NCBI RefSeq assembly: GCF_029051725.1
Contig: NZ_JAACFU010000001.1
Location: forward strand, 434,001 to 498,000
DNA: 64,000 nucleotides
From: Bradyrhizobium sp. CSS354
GTDB lineage: Bacteria > Pseudomonadota > Alphaproteobacteria > Rhizobiales > Xanthobacteraceae
Direction: 5' to 3'
Shown here one piece after another: positions 16,555-25,442 of this stretch. Numbering within the stretch: the stretch's first letter is position 1; each line of letters opens with the position of its first letter. The notes under the pieces are model-generated. The model had not been told where the DNA came from. It did no database searches and saw only the letters and a list, made by a program, of their open reading frames with translations. Position numbers and translations under genes: made by a program.

Positions 16555-16649
16555 AAAAGCGACGAAAAGTGTGACGCATGCACCCGACCCCGACTGAAAT
16601 CGTTCTGGTGTTTCGCCTTTGCTAACAGCTTCACGATTTCCACGGTTCT

Positions 16650-16663
16650 TTGATCTTGATCAA
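16650..16663 (+). promoter_or_regulatory. FNR/FixK-type box TTGAT-CTTG-ATCAA
   Basis: Perfect half sites end 58 bases before ATG 16722. A longer frame starting at 16650 would begin inside the box and was rejected. Confidence 0.8.
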
Positions 16664-16721
16664 TGGTCCGAGCGCCAGTCCATGGAGCGATCCAAATTCA
16701 CTCTCACAGGCGGAGACTATC

Positions 16722-16997
16722 ATGAAGCGTGGTTTGGTCACAAAGCTATCACTCGCGGCTGCCGTGGTCGCCCTTGGAGTGTCCGGCTCGATCGACTGGT
16801 CGGTCGACGAAGGCCTTTCGCTCTCGCTCGGCCGGGCTGAAGCACGGGTCGGGCGGCCCTTGACACCTGTATCAGTCGCTGGCGTAGCACGGCGCACCAC
16901 CAGGCGCGCGGTCGTCGGCGGCGCGGCAGTCGGTGCAGCCGCTGTCGGCACGGCATGTGTCCGCGTTCTGGTCAATGGCAGCTACGTCTGCCGCTGA
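16722..16997 (+). CDS. Small secreted protein, C-terminal cysteine motif (91 aa)
   Basis: The product begins MKRGLVTKLSLAAAVVALGV with a signal-like leader, then SIDWSVDEGLSLSLGRAEA, an Arg/Thr stretch, a hydrophobic Ala/Val/Gly segment (AVVGGAAVGAAAVGTA) and the end ACVRVLVNGSYVCR. The leader and the terminal CV...YVC pattern parallel the 15957-16289 protein. The Gly/Ala segment resembles glycine-zipper motifs. Function is unknown; a perfect FixK-type box lies upstream. Confidence 0.7.
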   Translation: MKRGLVTKLSLAAAVVALGVSGSIDWSVDEGLSLSLGRAEARVGRPLTPVSVAGVARRTTRRAVVGGAAVGAAAVGTACVRVLVNGSYVCR

Positions 16998-17025
16998 TAG
17001 CCGTCGTTGCCGGCTCTGAACACCG

Positions 17026-17055
17026 CATCCTGCCGGATAATTTTTCTGCAGGATG
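17026..17055 (+). terminator. Possible hairpin terminator after the small secreted protein gene
   Basis: CATCCTGC at 17026-17033 pairs with GCAGGATG at 17048-17055. The loop is T-rich, but no T-run follows the stem, so termination is only a guess. Confidence 0.25.
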
Positions 17056-17144
17056 TGCGGTTTCGGGTTTCGGAGCGCGATTGACGTGGCCGGATGCGAG
17101 CGGCAATGCACCGACCAAATCCTCGTTGGGCCACTGCAGATTTT

Positions 17145-18101
17145 TCAGTCTCCCAGCGGCCCTTTGGCGTCCCCGTCGCTTCCCTTCAGCAACTCGTATT
17201 TGATCCGCCGCATGCGTGCCTGGGCTTCGAGCGGCTTGCAATAGGCAGTTGACGCTGCGAGCAGGTCGATGGTGGCGAGAAACGCATAGCGCGACGCCGT
17301 AGGCTTGAGCGCGTCGGGCGCTTCGGGCACGTGCACGCCAAGCGCAATATCGGCGATTGAGGCCAGCCTGCTTTGCGGCTTGGTGATTGCCACGACCAAG
17401 GCGCCGTATTGCTTGGCGATACTGGCTGCGTCGATCACTTCGTTCGCCGCACCGGTGGTCGAGATGGCAACGACGACGTCATCCCGCCCGAGGGTCGCCG
17501 CGATCATGCGCATCAAGCTCGGGTCAGAGGCATGCGAGACGGCAATCCCAAGACGAAAGAACCGGTTCTGAACTTCCGCCGCCGCAAGAGTGGAACCGCC
17601 CCCCACCCCGAACGCTGCAAGCTTCGAACAGCCGGAGATAGCCTCGGCAGCCCTCTCGATGTCCTCCTTGCGAAGTCCCTCCTCGGCAGCGGCAATTGCA
17701 CGACGAATTTCCTGAAACACCGACCGCCACAGCGCGGGGCGCGCCAGATCGGTCCCGACATGCGGGGGAAGCTCAACGTAGATCCGCCCAACCGCCATTG
17801 CTTGAGCCAGCCTCACCTTGAGGTCCCGGACGCCCCGGCAACCGACGGAGCGGCTGAACCGGGTGACCGTCGGCTCGCTCACGCGCGCCCGACGGGCCAG
17901 CTCGGAATTGCTGGCGTGAACGGCAAACTCCATATCGGCCAGCAGCACCGTGGCAACGCGTTGCTCGGACGGGCTGAGGCTTGGAGCGCTCTGCCTGATG
18001 AGGGAGATGATGTCGCCGACCACGACATTGTCGTCGCCCGACGGCTTCGAGATCGCTGCATCAACGGCTCTCGTCGGATGATTTCGCTTTGCACGCGCCA
18101 T
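17145..18101 (-). CDS. MurR/RpiR-family transcription regulator (HTH + SIS)
   Basis: ATG 18101 follows a GGGGAAGGG site and gives 318 residues. The N-terminal HTH is of RpiR type (LSPSEQRVATVLLADMEFAV, then SELARRARVSEPTVTRFSRS), and the SIS sugar-isomerase-like domain follows at about residues 150-290 (GVGGGSTLAAAEVQNRFFRLG). Such regulators bind phosphosugars or other small ligands. It is divergent from the five-gene ABC importer and is its likely regulator. A longer in-frame reading to 18326 lacks RpiR homology. Confidence 0.87.
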   Translation of the reverse strand: MARAKRNHPTRAVDAAISKPSGDDNVVVGDIISLIRQSAPSLSPSEQRVATVLLADMEFAVHASNSELARRARVSEPTVTRFSRSVGCRGVRDLKVRLAQAMAVGRIYVELPPHVGTDLARPALWRSVFQEIRRAIAAAEEGLRKEDIERAAEAISGCSKLAAFGVGGGSTLAAAEVQNRFFRLGIAVSHASDPSLMRMIAATLGRDDVVVAISTTGAANEVIDAASIAKQYGALVVAITKPQSRLASIADIALGVHVPEAPDALKPTASRYAFLATIDLLAASTAYCKPLEAQARMRRIKYELLKGSDGDAKGPLGD

Positions 18102-18341
18102 TGCCGCCCTTCCCCAGGTCAGATCCACCTGCGCCCTTGGCAAGAAGCTGCCGTAAGAAACCTTCAGCATCCGACCAAACGTATATCGGCATGCCCCATC
18201 AATAACAGCATTTTCCGCTTGATAATTGCCAAATTGTGTATGTAACTTTCGAACAAGCAATAGCGTGCCATCAGCCCAACAGCTGAAAGGCACATCCCCT
18301 GCACCGGGAAGCAGGCGGTTCAACAAGGCGGGAGGGCGATC

Positions 18342-19883
18342 ATGAGATACGGTCCAAGTGTCTTGATGCGTGGCGTCGTGGGGCTGGTTACCGCGTCATT
18401 CTTGATTGCGCAGGCTAATGCCGCCACCCTGCTGCGCGAAGCCACCATCGGAGAACCGCCGCCGCTCGATGTCATGCTGACGACAGCCGATGTGGCATCG
18501 GTCATCGGCCGCCACATCTTCGAGACCCTGTATGCGCTGGACTCAACCTATACGCCGCGTCCGATGCTGGCCGAGAACGATCGGACGGAAGACGGCGGTC
18601 GGACCATCGTCATCGAGCTCCGCGAGGGTGTCCTCTTCCACACCGGCAAGGAGATGACCGCCAAGGACGTGGTCGCCTCGATGACGCGATGGGGCAGTTT
18701 CGGTGCGCGCGGCAAGCTCCTGATGGCGGCGGCTACGTCGGTCGAGGCGACCGGAAAGTATGAAGTCACGCTGAAATTGTCCGCGCCGAACGGCGCCTGG
18801 AAGGCTCTCATTGCGGACGTCAATGGCGGTCTTGCGATCTATCCGGAAGACATTGCCACCAAAGCGGGAAACCGGCCGATCGAGCAAAAGGACTATATCG
18901 GCACCGGGCCTTACAAGTTCGTGGAGTGGCGGCCGAACCGCTACGTCGAGGTGGAAAAGTTCGACGGCTACAAGCCGTTGAAGGAAAAGGGTGACGGCTT
19001 CGCCGGCGCCCGCCTTGCGAGCTTCGACAAGATCCGGTTCATTCCGGTGCCTGACGTCGGCACGCGCGTGAGCGGCGTGCAGGCGGGCGACTACGACTAT
19101 GCGGAAATGATCTCCGGCGATCTGTACGAGTCCCTGAGCAAAGATCCATCGGTTCAGGTGCAGCGTACCAACGCGCCGATCTTCGGCCTTTTTTTCATGA
19201 ACTCGAAGCAAGGAATCCTGAAGGACAATTACAAGCTCCGCCGCGCCATCCAGACCGCGTTGGACAAGTCGCAGGCGCTGCGCGTCGCCTTCGGTCCCAA
19301 GGACCTGTGGAATGCCGAAGGATCGATCTTTCCCAACGGCACACCCTGGTACTCGACGGACGGCGCCTCAAATTATAGTGCGCACGATCCGAAGAAGGCC
19401 AAGGAGCTCGCAAAGGAGGCGGACTACACGGGGGCGCCGATCCGCCTGCTGGTCTCGACGAACTATCAGGCACACTATGACGAAGCCTCCGTCTTCACCC
19501 GCCAGCTGGCCGATGCCGGCATCAATGTTCAGATGATGGTCGTCGATTGGGCGACTCTTCTGAAGATGCGCGGCCAGCCGGAACAGTGGGACATCTTCGT
19601 CACCCACCATTCCTTCGCGCCCGACCCGCTGCTGCTCACGTTCCTGAATGCGAGCTATCCCGGATGGTGGGACAGCCCCGAGATCGGCTCGCTTCGGGCT
19701 GAGTTGATCAACACGACCGATCCAGCCGCGCGCAAGTCGACATGGGACAAGATCCAGTCGCTGATCTATGAGCAGGTACCCGTGATGAAAGTAGGCGATG
19801 CCTACACCTATGACATTGCGTCTCCCAAGCTCAAGGGGCTCAACCCAAACGGTCCCGTGTTCTGGAATGTGTCAACGAAGTAA
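18342..19883 (+). CDS. ABC transporter substrate-binding protein, peptide/opine type (SBP_bac_5)
   Basis: A GGGAGGGC site precedes ATG 18342. The 513-residue protein has a signal peptide ending in AQANAATLL and the SBP_bac_5 body (IVIELREGVLFHTGKEMTAK; YKLRRAIQTALDKSQALR; DPLLLTFLNASYPGWW). These lipid- or periplasm-anchored proteins capture di- and oligopeptides, nickel, opines or glutathione. It is the first gene of the cluster and follows the divergent RpiR gene by 240 bases. Confidence 0.9.
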   Translation: MRYGPSVLMRGVVGLVTASFLIAQANAATLLREATIGEPPPLDVMLTTADVASVIGRHIFETLYALDSTYTPRPMLAENDRTEDGGRTIVIELREGVLFHTGKEMTAKDVVASMTRWGSFGARGKLLMAAATSVEATGKYEVTLKLSAPNGAWKALIADVNGGLAIYPEDIATKAGNRPIEQKDYIGTGPYKFVEWRPNRYVEVEKFDGYKPLKEKGDGFAGARLASFDKIRFIPVPDVGTRVSGVQAGDYDYAEMISGDLYESLSKDPSVQVQRTNAPIFGLFFMNSKQGILKDNYKLRRAIQTALDKSQALRVAFGPKDLWNAEGSIFPNGTPWYSTDGASNYSAHDPKKAKELAKEADYTGAPIRLLVSTNYQAHYDEASVFTRQLADAGINVQMMVVDWATLLKMRGQPEQWDIFVTHHSFAPDPLLLTFLNASYPGWWDSPEIGSLRAELINTTDPAARKSTWDKIQSLIYEQVPVMKVGDAYTYDIASPKLKGLNPNGPVFWNVSTK

Positions 19884-19962
19884 GGACGGGCAATGAGGCC
19901 GCGAGGACTGTCGAGCGCCGGCGCCAGCGCGCATCGTTGCCGCTGAGCAGGCGCACAATCAC

Positions 19963-20907
19963 ATGTGGTCTTACGCATTCAAGCGCGCAGGAACGACGGC
20001 GGTGACGCTGCTGGCGGCGTCCATCATCATCTTCGCGTTCATCCATATCGTGCCGGGTGACCCGATCTATGTTTTGCTCGGTGACACCGCGACTCCCGAC
20101 CAGATCGACGCCTTGAGACACCAACTCGGTCTCGACCAACCGATCATCCTGCAATATCTCACTTGGGCCGGCCATGTGCTCGAGGGCGACCTCGGGCGGT
20201 CGATCTTCTTCCAGGCGCCCGTGCTGTCGGTGATTGCCGATGGCGCCGAGACCAGCACCTTGCTCGCCACGATGACGATGATCTGGGTTGCGGTCATCGG
20301 CGTGCCGATCGGAATGATTGCGGCGGTCCGGCACGGCACGTGGCTCGATCAGGGATTGTCCGGCGGGGCGATGCTGATGGCCTCGATACCCACGTTCTGG
20401 GTCGGGCTCTATCTGATCCTGATCTTTGCGGCCTGGCTCGGTTGGTTTCCGAGCTCCGGTTATCCGTCGATCTTCGAAGGTGGCGTCGTCAATCTCCGCT
20501 ATCTCGTCCTCCCCAGCCTGGCGCTAGCGGCTCCGAATGCCGCCTTGATCCTGCGGCTGACGCGCGCCAGCATGCTCGACGTCTCCCGGGAGGACTACGT
20601 GCGCACGGCGCGTGCAAAGGGAATCCGGCCGTGGCAGGTGGTGCGCCGCCACATTTGGCGTAATGCACTCCTGGCGGTCGTCTCGGCCTTCGGCTTCACC
20701 TTCGCCGCACTGCTGTCCGAAGCGGTGGTGACCGAAACCGTGTTTGCCCTGCCCGGCATCGGCCGCCTCGTCGTTCAGTCGATCCTTCGTCGAGACTACC
20801 CTGTGATCCAGGGCGTCATCCTGGTCATCGTGGTGGTTTATCTCCTGATCAATCTGATCGTCGATCTGAGCTATCGTCTGCTCGATCCGCGGGTCGAGCT
20901 CCAATGA
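19963..20907 (+). CDS. ABC transporter permease (DppB type)
   Basis: The 314-residue protein has about six membrane spans and the N-terminal DppB signature (VTLLAASIIIFAFIHIVPGD). The EAA loop that docks the ATPase reads EDYVRTARAKGIRPWQVVRR. Its stop overlaps the DppC-type start by four bases. Confidence 0.92.
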   Translation: MWSYAFKRAGTTAVTLLAASIIIFAFIHIVPGDPIYVLLGDTATPDQIDALRHQLGLDQPIILQYLTWAGHVLEGDLGRSIFFQAPVLSVIADGAETSTLLATMTMIWVAVIGVPIGMIAAVRHGTWLDQGLSGGAMLMASIPTFWVGLYLILIFAAWLGWFPSSGYPSIFEGGVVNLRYLVLPSLALAAPNAALILRLTRASMLDVSREDYVRTARAKGIRPWQVVRRHIWRNALLAVVSAFGFTFAALLSEAVVTETVFALPGIGRLVVQSILRRDYPVIQGVILVIVVVYLLINLIVDLSYRLLDPRVELQ

Positions 20908-21764
20908 GCAGCAATAGCGTGACCTTGTGGCTCAGGCCGTTCACCGCCCGCCCGATCGCGCTGGCCGGGCTCGGGGTCCTTGTGGCGACTGTGCTCGCCG
21001 CGGTCTTCGCGCCCTGGCTGTCGCCTTACGATCCGTATGCCATCGATCCCCTGATCCGTCTGACGCCCCCGAACGTGACCCACTGGTTCGGCACCGACCA
21101 ATTCGGCCGGGATACCCTGTCGCGCACCATTCATTCATCACGCATGGCACTTCTGATCGGCTCTGGCGTGGTCGTCTTCGCCCTCGCGACGGGCGTTCCG
21201 GCCGGCGTACTTTCCGCTCTGTTTCCGCGGCTGGGTCACCTGCTGATGCGCATGGTCGACGTGCTGATGGCCTTTCCGACTCTGCTTCTCGCACTTGGCC
21301 TGATTGTCATCTTGAGCCCGAGTGTGGGCACCGTCATTCTGGCCATCGGGCTCGGTTACATGACGACGACGACCCGCATCGTCTACGGACTGACACTGCG
21401 CTTGCGCGCGGAAACCTATGTCGAGGCATCCCGCAGCATGGGTGCCGGAACGGCATGGCTCATCAGCAGGCACATCTTGCCGAACCTTGTCTCCCCGCTT
21501 CTCGTACAGGCCAGCTTCGTCTTCGCGTTCGCGCAGCTCGGCGCGGCTTCACTCGATTTCCTGGGCCTCGGCGCGCCGCCGGACATTCCGAGCTGGGGCA
21601 ATATGCTGGCGGAATCGCGCACCTTCATCACGCGCGCTCCGTGGCTGCTCTTCTTTCCGGGTATGATGATCGTGGCGACGGCATTTTCTCTGAACCTGGT
21701 CGGCGATGCATTGCGCGATAGACTCGATCCGCGGTTCCGTCAGGTCTTTGGTGAGAAGGGTTAG
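20904..21764 (+). CDS. ABC transporter permease (DppC type)
   Basis: The 286-residue protein carries the DppC opening (GTDQFGRDTLSRTIHSSR) and an EAA loop (ETYVEASRSMGAGTAWLISR), with about six membrane spans. It pairs with the DppB-type permease and overlaps its gene. Confidence 0.92.
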   Translation: MSSNSVTLWLRPFTARPIALAGLGVLVATVLAAVFAPWLSPYDPYAIDPLIRLTPPNVTHWFGTDQFGRDTLSRTIHSSRMALLIGSGVVVFALATGVPAGVLSALFPRLGHLLMRMVDVLMAFPTLLLALGLIVILSPSVGTVILAIGLGYMTTTTRIVYGLTLRLRAETYVEASRSMGAGTAWLISRHILPNLVSPLLVQASFVFAFAQLGAASLDFLGLGAPPDIPSWGNMLAESRTFITRAPWLLFFPGMMIVATAFSLNLVGDALRDRLDPRFRQVFGEKG

Positions 21765-21767
21765 GCC

Positions 21768-22742
21768 GTGCTGACAGTTCGCGACCTTACGGTGTCAGTG
21801 GGGCCGGAGACCGCGCCGGTCGACATCGTCGCGGGCGTGTCCTTCGGCTTGGCCAAGGGCGAGATCCTCGGTCTCGTCGGCGAGTCCGGTTGTGGAAAGA
21901 GCATGACCTCGCTTGCAGTCATGGGATTGCTGCCGCAGCCCGGTCCCCGGGTCCGGGCCGGGCGGGTCCTGTTGGAGGGCTGCGACGTAACGCAGCTGCA
22001 GCCCTGGCAACGTGTCGAAGCGGGCCACGGCCGCATGGCAATGATCTTTCAGGAGCCGATGACCTCACTGAACCCGGTTCGCCGGATCGGCGATCAGATC
22101 GCGGAAGCCGTGCGCGTGCATGAGGGAATTCCGGGTGCAGCGGCGCTCGTCCGGGCGCGCGAACTGCTCGAACTGGTGCGTTTGCCTGACCCCAAAATGC
22201 AGCTGTCCGCGTATCCGCACCAGTTGTCCGGAGGCCAACGCCAGCGGGTCATGATCGCGATTGCACTGGCCTGCAGGCCACAGGTGCTGGTCGCCGATGA
22301 ACCGACCACCGCTCTGGATGTCACCATACAGGTTCAGATTCTCGGGCTCTTGCGCGAGCTCTGCAACCGGCTGGATATGGCGATATTGTTCATCACCCAC
22401 GACATGGGAGTCATTGCGCAGCTCGCCGATCGCGTCGCCGTCATGTACGCCGGCCGAATCGTGGAAACTGCGGCAGTCGATGGGCTGTTCGGCGCACCGC
22501 GTCACCATTACACCCGCGGACTGATGGATTGCATGCCGTCGCGAAATTCCGGTGCGCGCCGGCTGCCTACCATTTCTGGTCAGCCGCCGCTGCCAGGTTC
22601 GGTCGCTGCTGGCTGCGTGTTTGCCCTGCGTTGCGCAGCGGTGCGCGATGAGTGCCGCGTGGCGACCCCGCCCCGCCTGGAGGCCTCCCAAGGACACGAG
22701 GTGCTCTGCGCATTTCCGCTTGCCCGCGGGGAGCTGCCATGA
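21768..22742 (+). CDS. ABC transporter ATPase (DppD type)
   Basis: A GTG start three bases after the permease stop gives 324 residues with Walker A GESGCGKS, signature LSGGQRQRV, Walker B VLVADEPTTALD and the C-terminal oligopeptide-ABC tail with its CVFALRC cysteine. It energises import together with the DppF-type ATPase. Confidence 0.92.
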   Translation: MLTVRDLTVSVGPETAPVDIVAGVSFGLAKGEILGLVGESGCGKSMTSLAVMGLLPQPGPRVRAGRVLLEGCDVTQLQPWQRVEAGHGRMAMIFQEPMTSLNPVRRIGDQIAEAVRVHEGIPGAAALVRARELLELVRLPDPKMQLSAYPHQLSGGQRQRVMIAIALACRPQVLVADEPTTALDVTIQVQILGLLRELCNRLDMAILFITHDMGVIAQLADRVAVMYAGRIVETAAVDGLFGAPRHHYTRGLMDCMPSRNSGARRLPTISGQPPLPGSVAAGCVFALRCAAVRDECRVATPPRLEASQGHEVLCAFPLARGELP

Positions 22743-23704
22743 GCGGCAATGTCATCCTCGACGTCCGGGACATGATGGTCTCGTTCAGTGCCAGGCGAGC
22801 CGGTCGGAAATACCGGGTGCAGGCGGTGGATGGTGTATCGCTGTCGCTGGCCGAAGGCGAGGTCCTCGGGATCGTCGGCGAGTCCGGTTGCGGCAAGACC
22901 ACGCTGGGCCGAACCCTGGTCGGGCTGGTCCAGCCCGACAGCGGCAACATCAATTTGAAGGGAACCGAAGTGATCGGAGCCGGCGGCTCCGGCCTCCGCG
23001 AGATGCGTCTGAACGTCCGAATGGTTTTCCAGGATCCCAATGCATCGCTCAACCCGCGGCGCACAATTGGAGATTCGGTGGCGGAGGCGGCCGACATCAG
23101 CGGCTTCTTCAAGAGCCGCGCCGAGCGCAGCGCGGCCATAGCTGCCACCTTGACAGCCGTCGGGTTGAACCCGTCTTTCGCCGCTCGCTATCCCTACGAA
23201 CTGAGTGGCGGGCAGCGGCAACGGGTCGGAATCGCGCGCGCCATTCTTCCTACGCCGTCCATCTTCGTCGCCGACGAGCCGGTCTCGGCCCTCGACGTTT
23301 CCGTGCAGGCGCAGGTGCTCAATCTGATGATGGATCTGCGTGACCAGTTGAGACTGGCGATGCTCTTCATCTCGCACGACCTTGGCGTGATCAGACAGAT
23401 CAGCAGCCGCGTTGCTGTCATGTATATGGGCCGGATCGTGGAGCAGGCCGGGACGCGGACGGTGCTGGATCATCCGCTCCATCCCTATACGCGCGCGTTG
23501 GTGGCAGCAATTCCGAAGCCGGATCCATCGAGGCGGATCCTGGGCGCGATCGAAATGGGTGAACCGCCGAGCCTCTTCACACGACCGCACGGTTGTGCAT
23601 ATGCGCCCCGCTGTCTAATGGCCAGCGATCGCTGTCTCGTCGATGTGCCACAACTTCGATCTGTCGGTGCGGACGGTCGGACAATCGCCTGCCACAACGT
23701 ATAA
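22739..23704 (+). CDS. ABC transporter ATPase (DppF type)
   Basis: The ATG overlaps the preceding stop (ATGA). The 321-residue protein has Walker A GESGCGKTT, signature LSGGQRQRVGIARAI, Walker B IFVADEPVSALD and a C-terminal CAYAPRCLMAS oligopeptide-ABC tail. It completes a full importer; no catabolic gene is attached, so the substrate is unknown. Confidence 0.92.
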   Translation: MSGNVILDVRDMMVSFSARRAGRKYRVQAVDGVSLSLAEGEVLGIVGESGCGKTTLGRTLVGLVQPDSGNINLKGTEVIGAGGSGLREMRLNVRMVFQDPNASLNPRRTIGDSVAEAADISGFFKSRAERSAAIAATLTAVGLNPSFAARYPYELSGGQRQRVGIARAILPTPSIFVADEPVSALDVSVQAQVLNLMMDLRDQLRLAMLFISHDLGVIRQISSRVAVMYMGRIVEQAGTRTVLDHPLHPYTRALVAAIPKPDPSRRILGAIEMGEPPSLFTRPHGCAYAPRCLMASDRCLVDVPQLRSVGADGRTIACHNV

Positions 23705-24062
23705 CCATCGAATGTCGCTGAGCGAAACGAGCCGCGCGAGGCACTGAGCCGGCAACGCTTGGGATTGATTTCTCCTCTATTCGAGCGTTCCCATTCACGC
23801 GGCGGCAGTCCGCGACCGCCATGCGGCAGGCACATGCAAATTCGGGAAGCCCGACGCCTGTTGCACCGCGATGTTAATCGCGACGCAGCATTCAAAATGA
23901 GACTGCCCGTTAAGCCGCGCACAGCTCCGATACGTGCGCTGCATCGGAGTTCGGTTAGCCTCCACTTCAAGAACCGTCGGCCCTGCCCGAACGCCGCACG
24001 ACGCAGCGGACGCGCCAGGGCGCGGTGAAAAACAGCGACAAGAACGCCAAGGGAGGAGAGCA
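23705..24062. other. Intergenic gap (358 bases), no gene
   Basis: No frame here has a ribosome site and plausible protein. It contains one short inverted repeat, CTCCGAT at 23925-23931 with ATCGGAG at 23943-23949, and the GGGAGGAGAG ribosome site of the next gene at its right end. It must hold the promoter of the Liv-type cluster. Confidence 0.5.
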
Positions 24063-25313
24063 ATGTTGAAAGGCAGTCTAGGACTGATCGCGTTGAGCAG
24101 CCTGTTACTTTCGGGCACAGCCTTCGCACAGGAGAAGATCAAGGTCGGCGTCACCGCGACGCTCGAAGGCACCTACACCGTGCTCGGCGAGGACGGCATC
24201 CGCGGCTTCCAGACGGCCCTCAACGTGCTCGGCAAGAAGGTCGGCGACAAGGAACTCGAATTTGTCATCGCCTCGACCGACGCGACGCCGGACTCCGCCG
24301 TACGAGCCGTGCGCAAGCTGATCGAACAGGACAAGGTGCAGATTCTGCTGTCGCCGCTCTCCGGCGACGAAGGCATCGCGGTCAAGAATTTTGCAAAGAC
24401 CCATCCCGAACTGACCTTCATCAACGCCGCCTCGGGGGCCCAGGAAACGACCTATGTCGATCCCGCTCCGAACTTTTTCCGCTACAACATGGACGGTGCG
24501 CAGTGGCAGGTCGGCCTCGGCAAATACGCTTATGACGAAAAGAAGTATCGCAAGATCGCGACCGTCGGCGAAGACTACTCCTTCATCTATACGCAGGTAT
24601 TCGGCCTCGTGCTCGAGTTCTGCGGTGCCGGCGGACAGGTCACCAACCGGCAATGGGTACCGCTCGGCACCAAGGACTTTGCCTCGGTTATCGCCGCACT
24701 GCCCGACGACGTCGACGCGATCTATCTCGGCCTCGGCGGGGCCGACGCCGTCAACTTCCTGAACCAGTACCAGCAGGCCGGCGGCAAGGCGCATCTGATG
24801 GGCGGCTCGATCATGATCGACCAGACCATCCTGTCGTCCAAGGGCAACGCCAAGAATGCCCTGATCGGCACGCTGGCCGCGAGCGGCCAGGCCGACACCT
24901 GGGAGAACCCGAGTTGGCAGAAGTTCGTGAAGGACTATCAGGACGCCTTCCCGGCCAACAAGCGCTTCCCGAGCCCATCGCTGCTCGCCACCAACTATTA
25001 CGACTCGACCATGGCGCTGATCCTGGCGCTGCGTCAGGTCAATGGCGATCTCTCCAACAACCAGGCCAAGTATAAGGAAGCCCTCGCCAAGATCGAGATC
25101 GACGCACCCAATGGCAAGATCAAGCTGGACTCCAACCGCCAGGCGATCGGCACCAACTTCGTCACCGAGGTCGTCGACGACGGCAAGGGCGCGCTGTTCT
25201 CAAAGGTCGTGAAGGTGATCCCAAACGTCAACCAGACGCTGGGCTACGATCCCGCAGTGTTCGCCAAAATCGGTTTGCCGAGCCGCACAGTACCGGAATG
25301 TAAGAAATACTGA
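24063..25313 (+). CDS. Branched-chain-amino-acid-type ABC substrate-binding protein (LivK-like)
   Basis: The 416-residue protein has a signal peptide (LIALSSLLLSGTAFAQ) and the type I periplasmic-binding fold (VGVTATLEGTYTVLGEDGIR; AVRKLIEQDKVQILL; NYYDSTMALILALRQ). Such proteins bind amino acids, aromatic acids, urea or amides. It heads the 24-46 kb island and is separated from its permease genes by an AraC-family gene, so the importer is functionally but not strictly contiguous. Confidence 0.9.
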   Translation: MLKGSLGLIALSSLLLSGTAFAQEKIKVGVTATLEGTYTVLGEDGIRGFQTALNVLGKKVGDKELEFVIASTDATPDSAVRAVRKLIEQDKVQILLSPLSGDEGIAVKNFAKTHPELTFINAASGAQETTYVDPAPNFFRYNMDGAQWQVGLGKYAYDEKKYRKIATVGEDYSFIYTQVFGLVLEFCGAGGQVTNRQWVPLGTKDFASVIAALPDDVDAIYLGLGGADAVNFLNQYQQAGGKAHLMGGSIMIDQTILSSKGNAKNALIGTLAASGQADTWENPSWQKFVKDYQDAFPANKRFPSPSLLATNYYDSTMALILALRQVNGDLSNNQAKYKEALAKIEIDAPNGKIKLDSNRQAIGTNFVTEVVDDGKGALFSKVVKVIPNVNQTLGYDPAVFAKIGLPSRTVPECKKY

Positions 25314-25340
25314 CCTAGTCTCGTTCGCGAGCGATGATCG

Positions 25341-25396
25341 ACCGGGGAGAGATTTGCCAGGACGCGACACGTGCGCCCTTGCATTCTCTCCCCGGT
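25341..25396 (+). terminator. Long inverted repeat between LivK-like and AraC-family genes
   Basis: ACCGGGGAGAGA at 25341-25352 is perfectly complementary to TCTCTCCCCGGT at 25385-25396, with a 32-base loop. It starts 27 bases after the binding-protein stop. It may stabilise that mRNA 3' end or attenuate transcription into the downstream genes; there is no T-run, so simple rho-independent termination is not shown. Confidence 0.5.
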
Positions 25397-25442
25397 TGTT
25401 GAACGCTACCAAAAAATACCAAGAGCTTTTGGGAGGAGAGGC

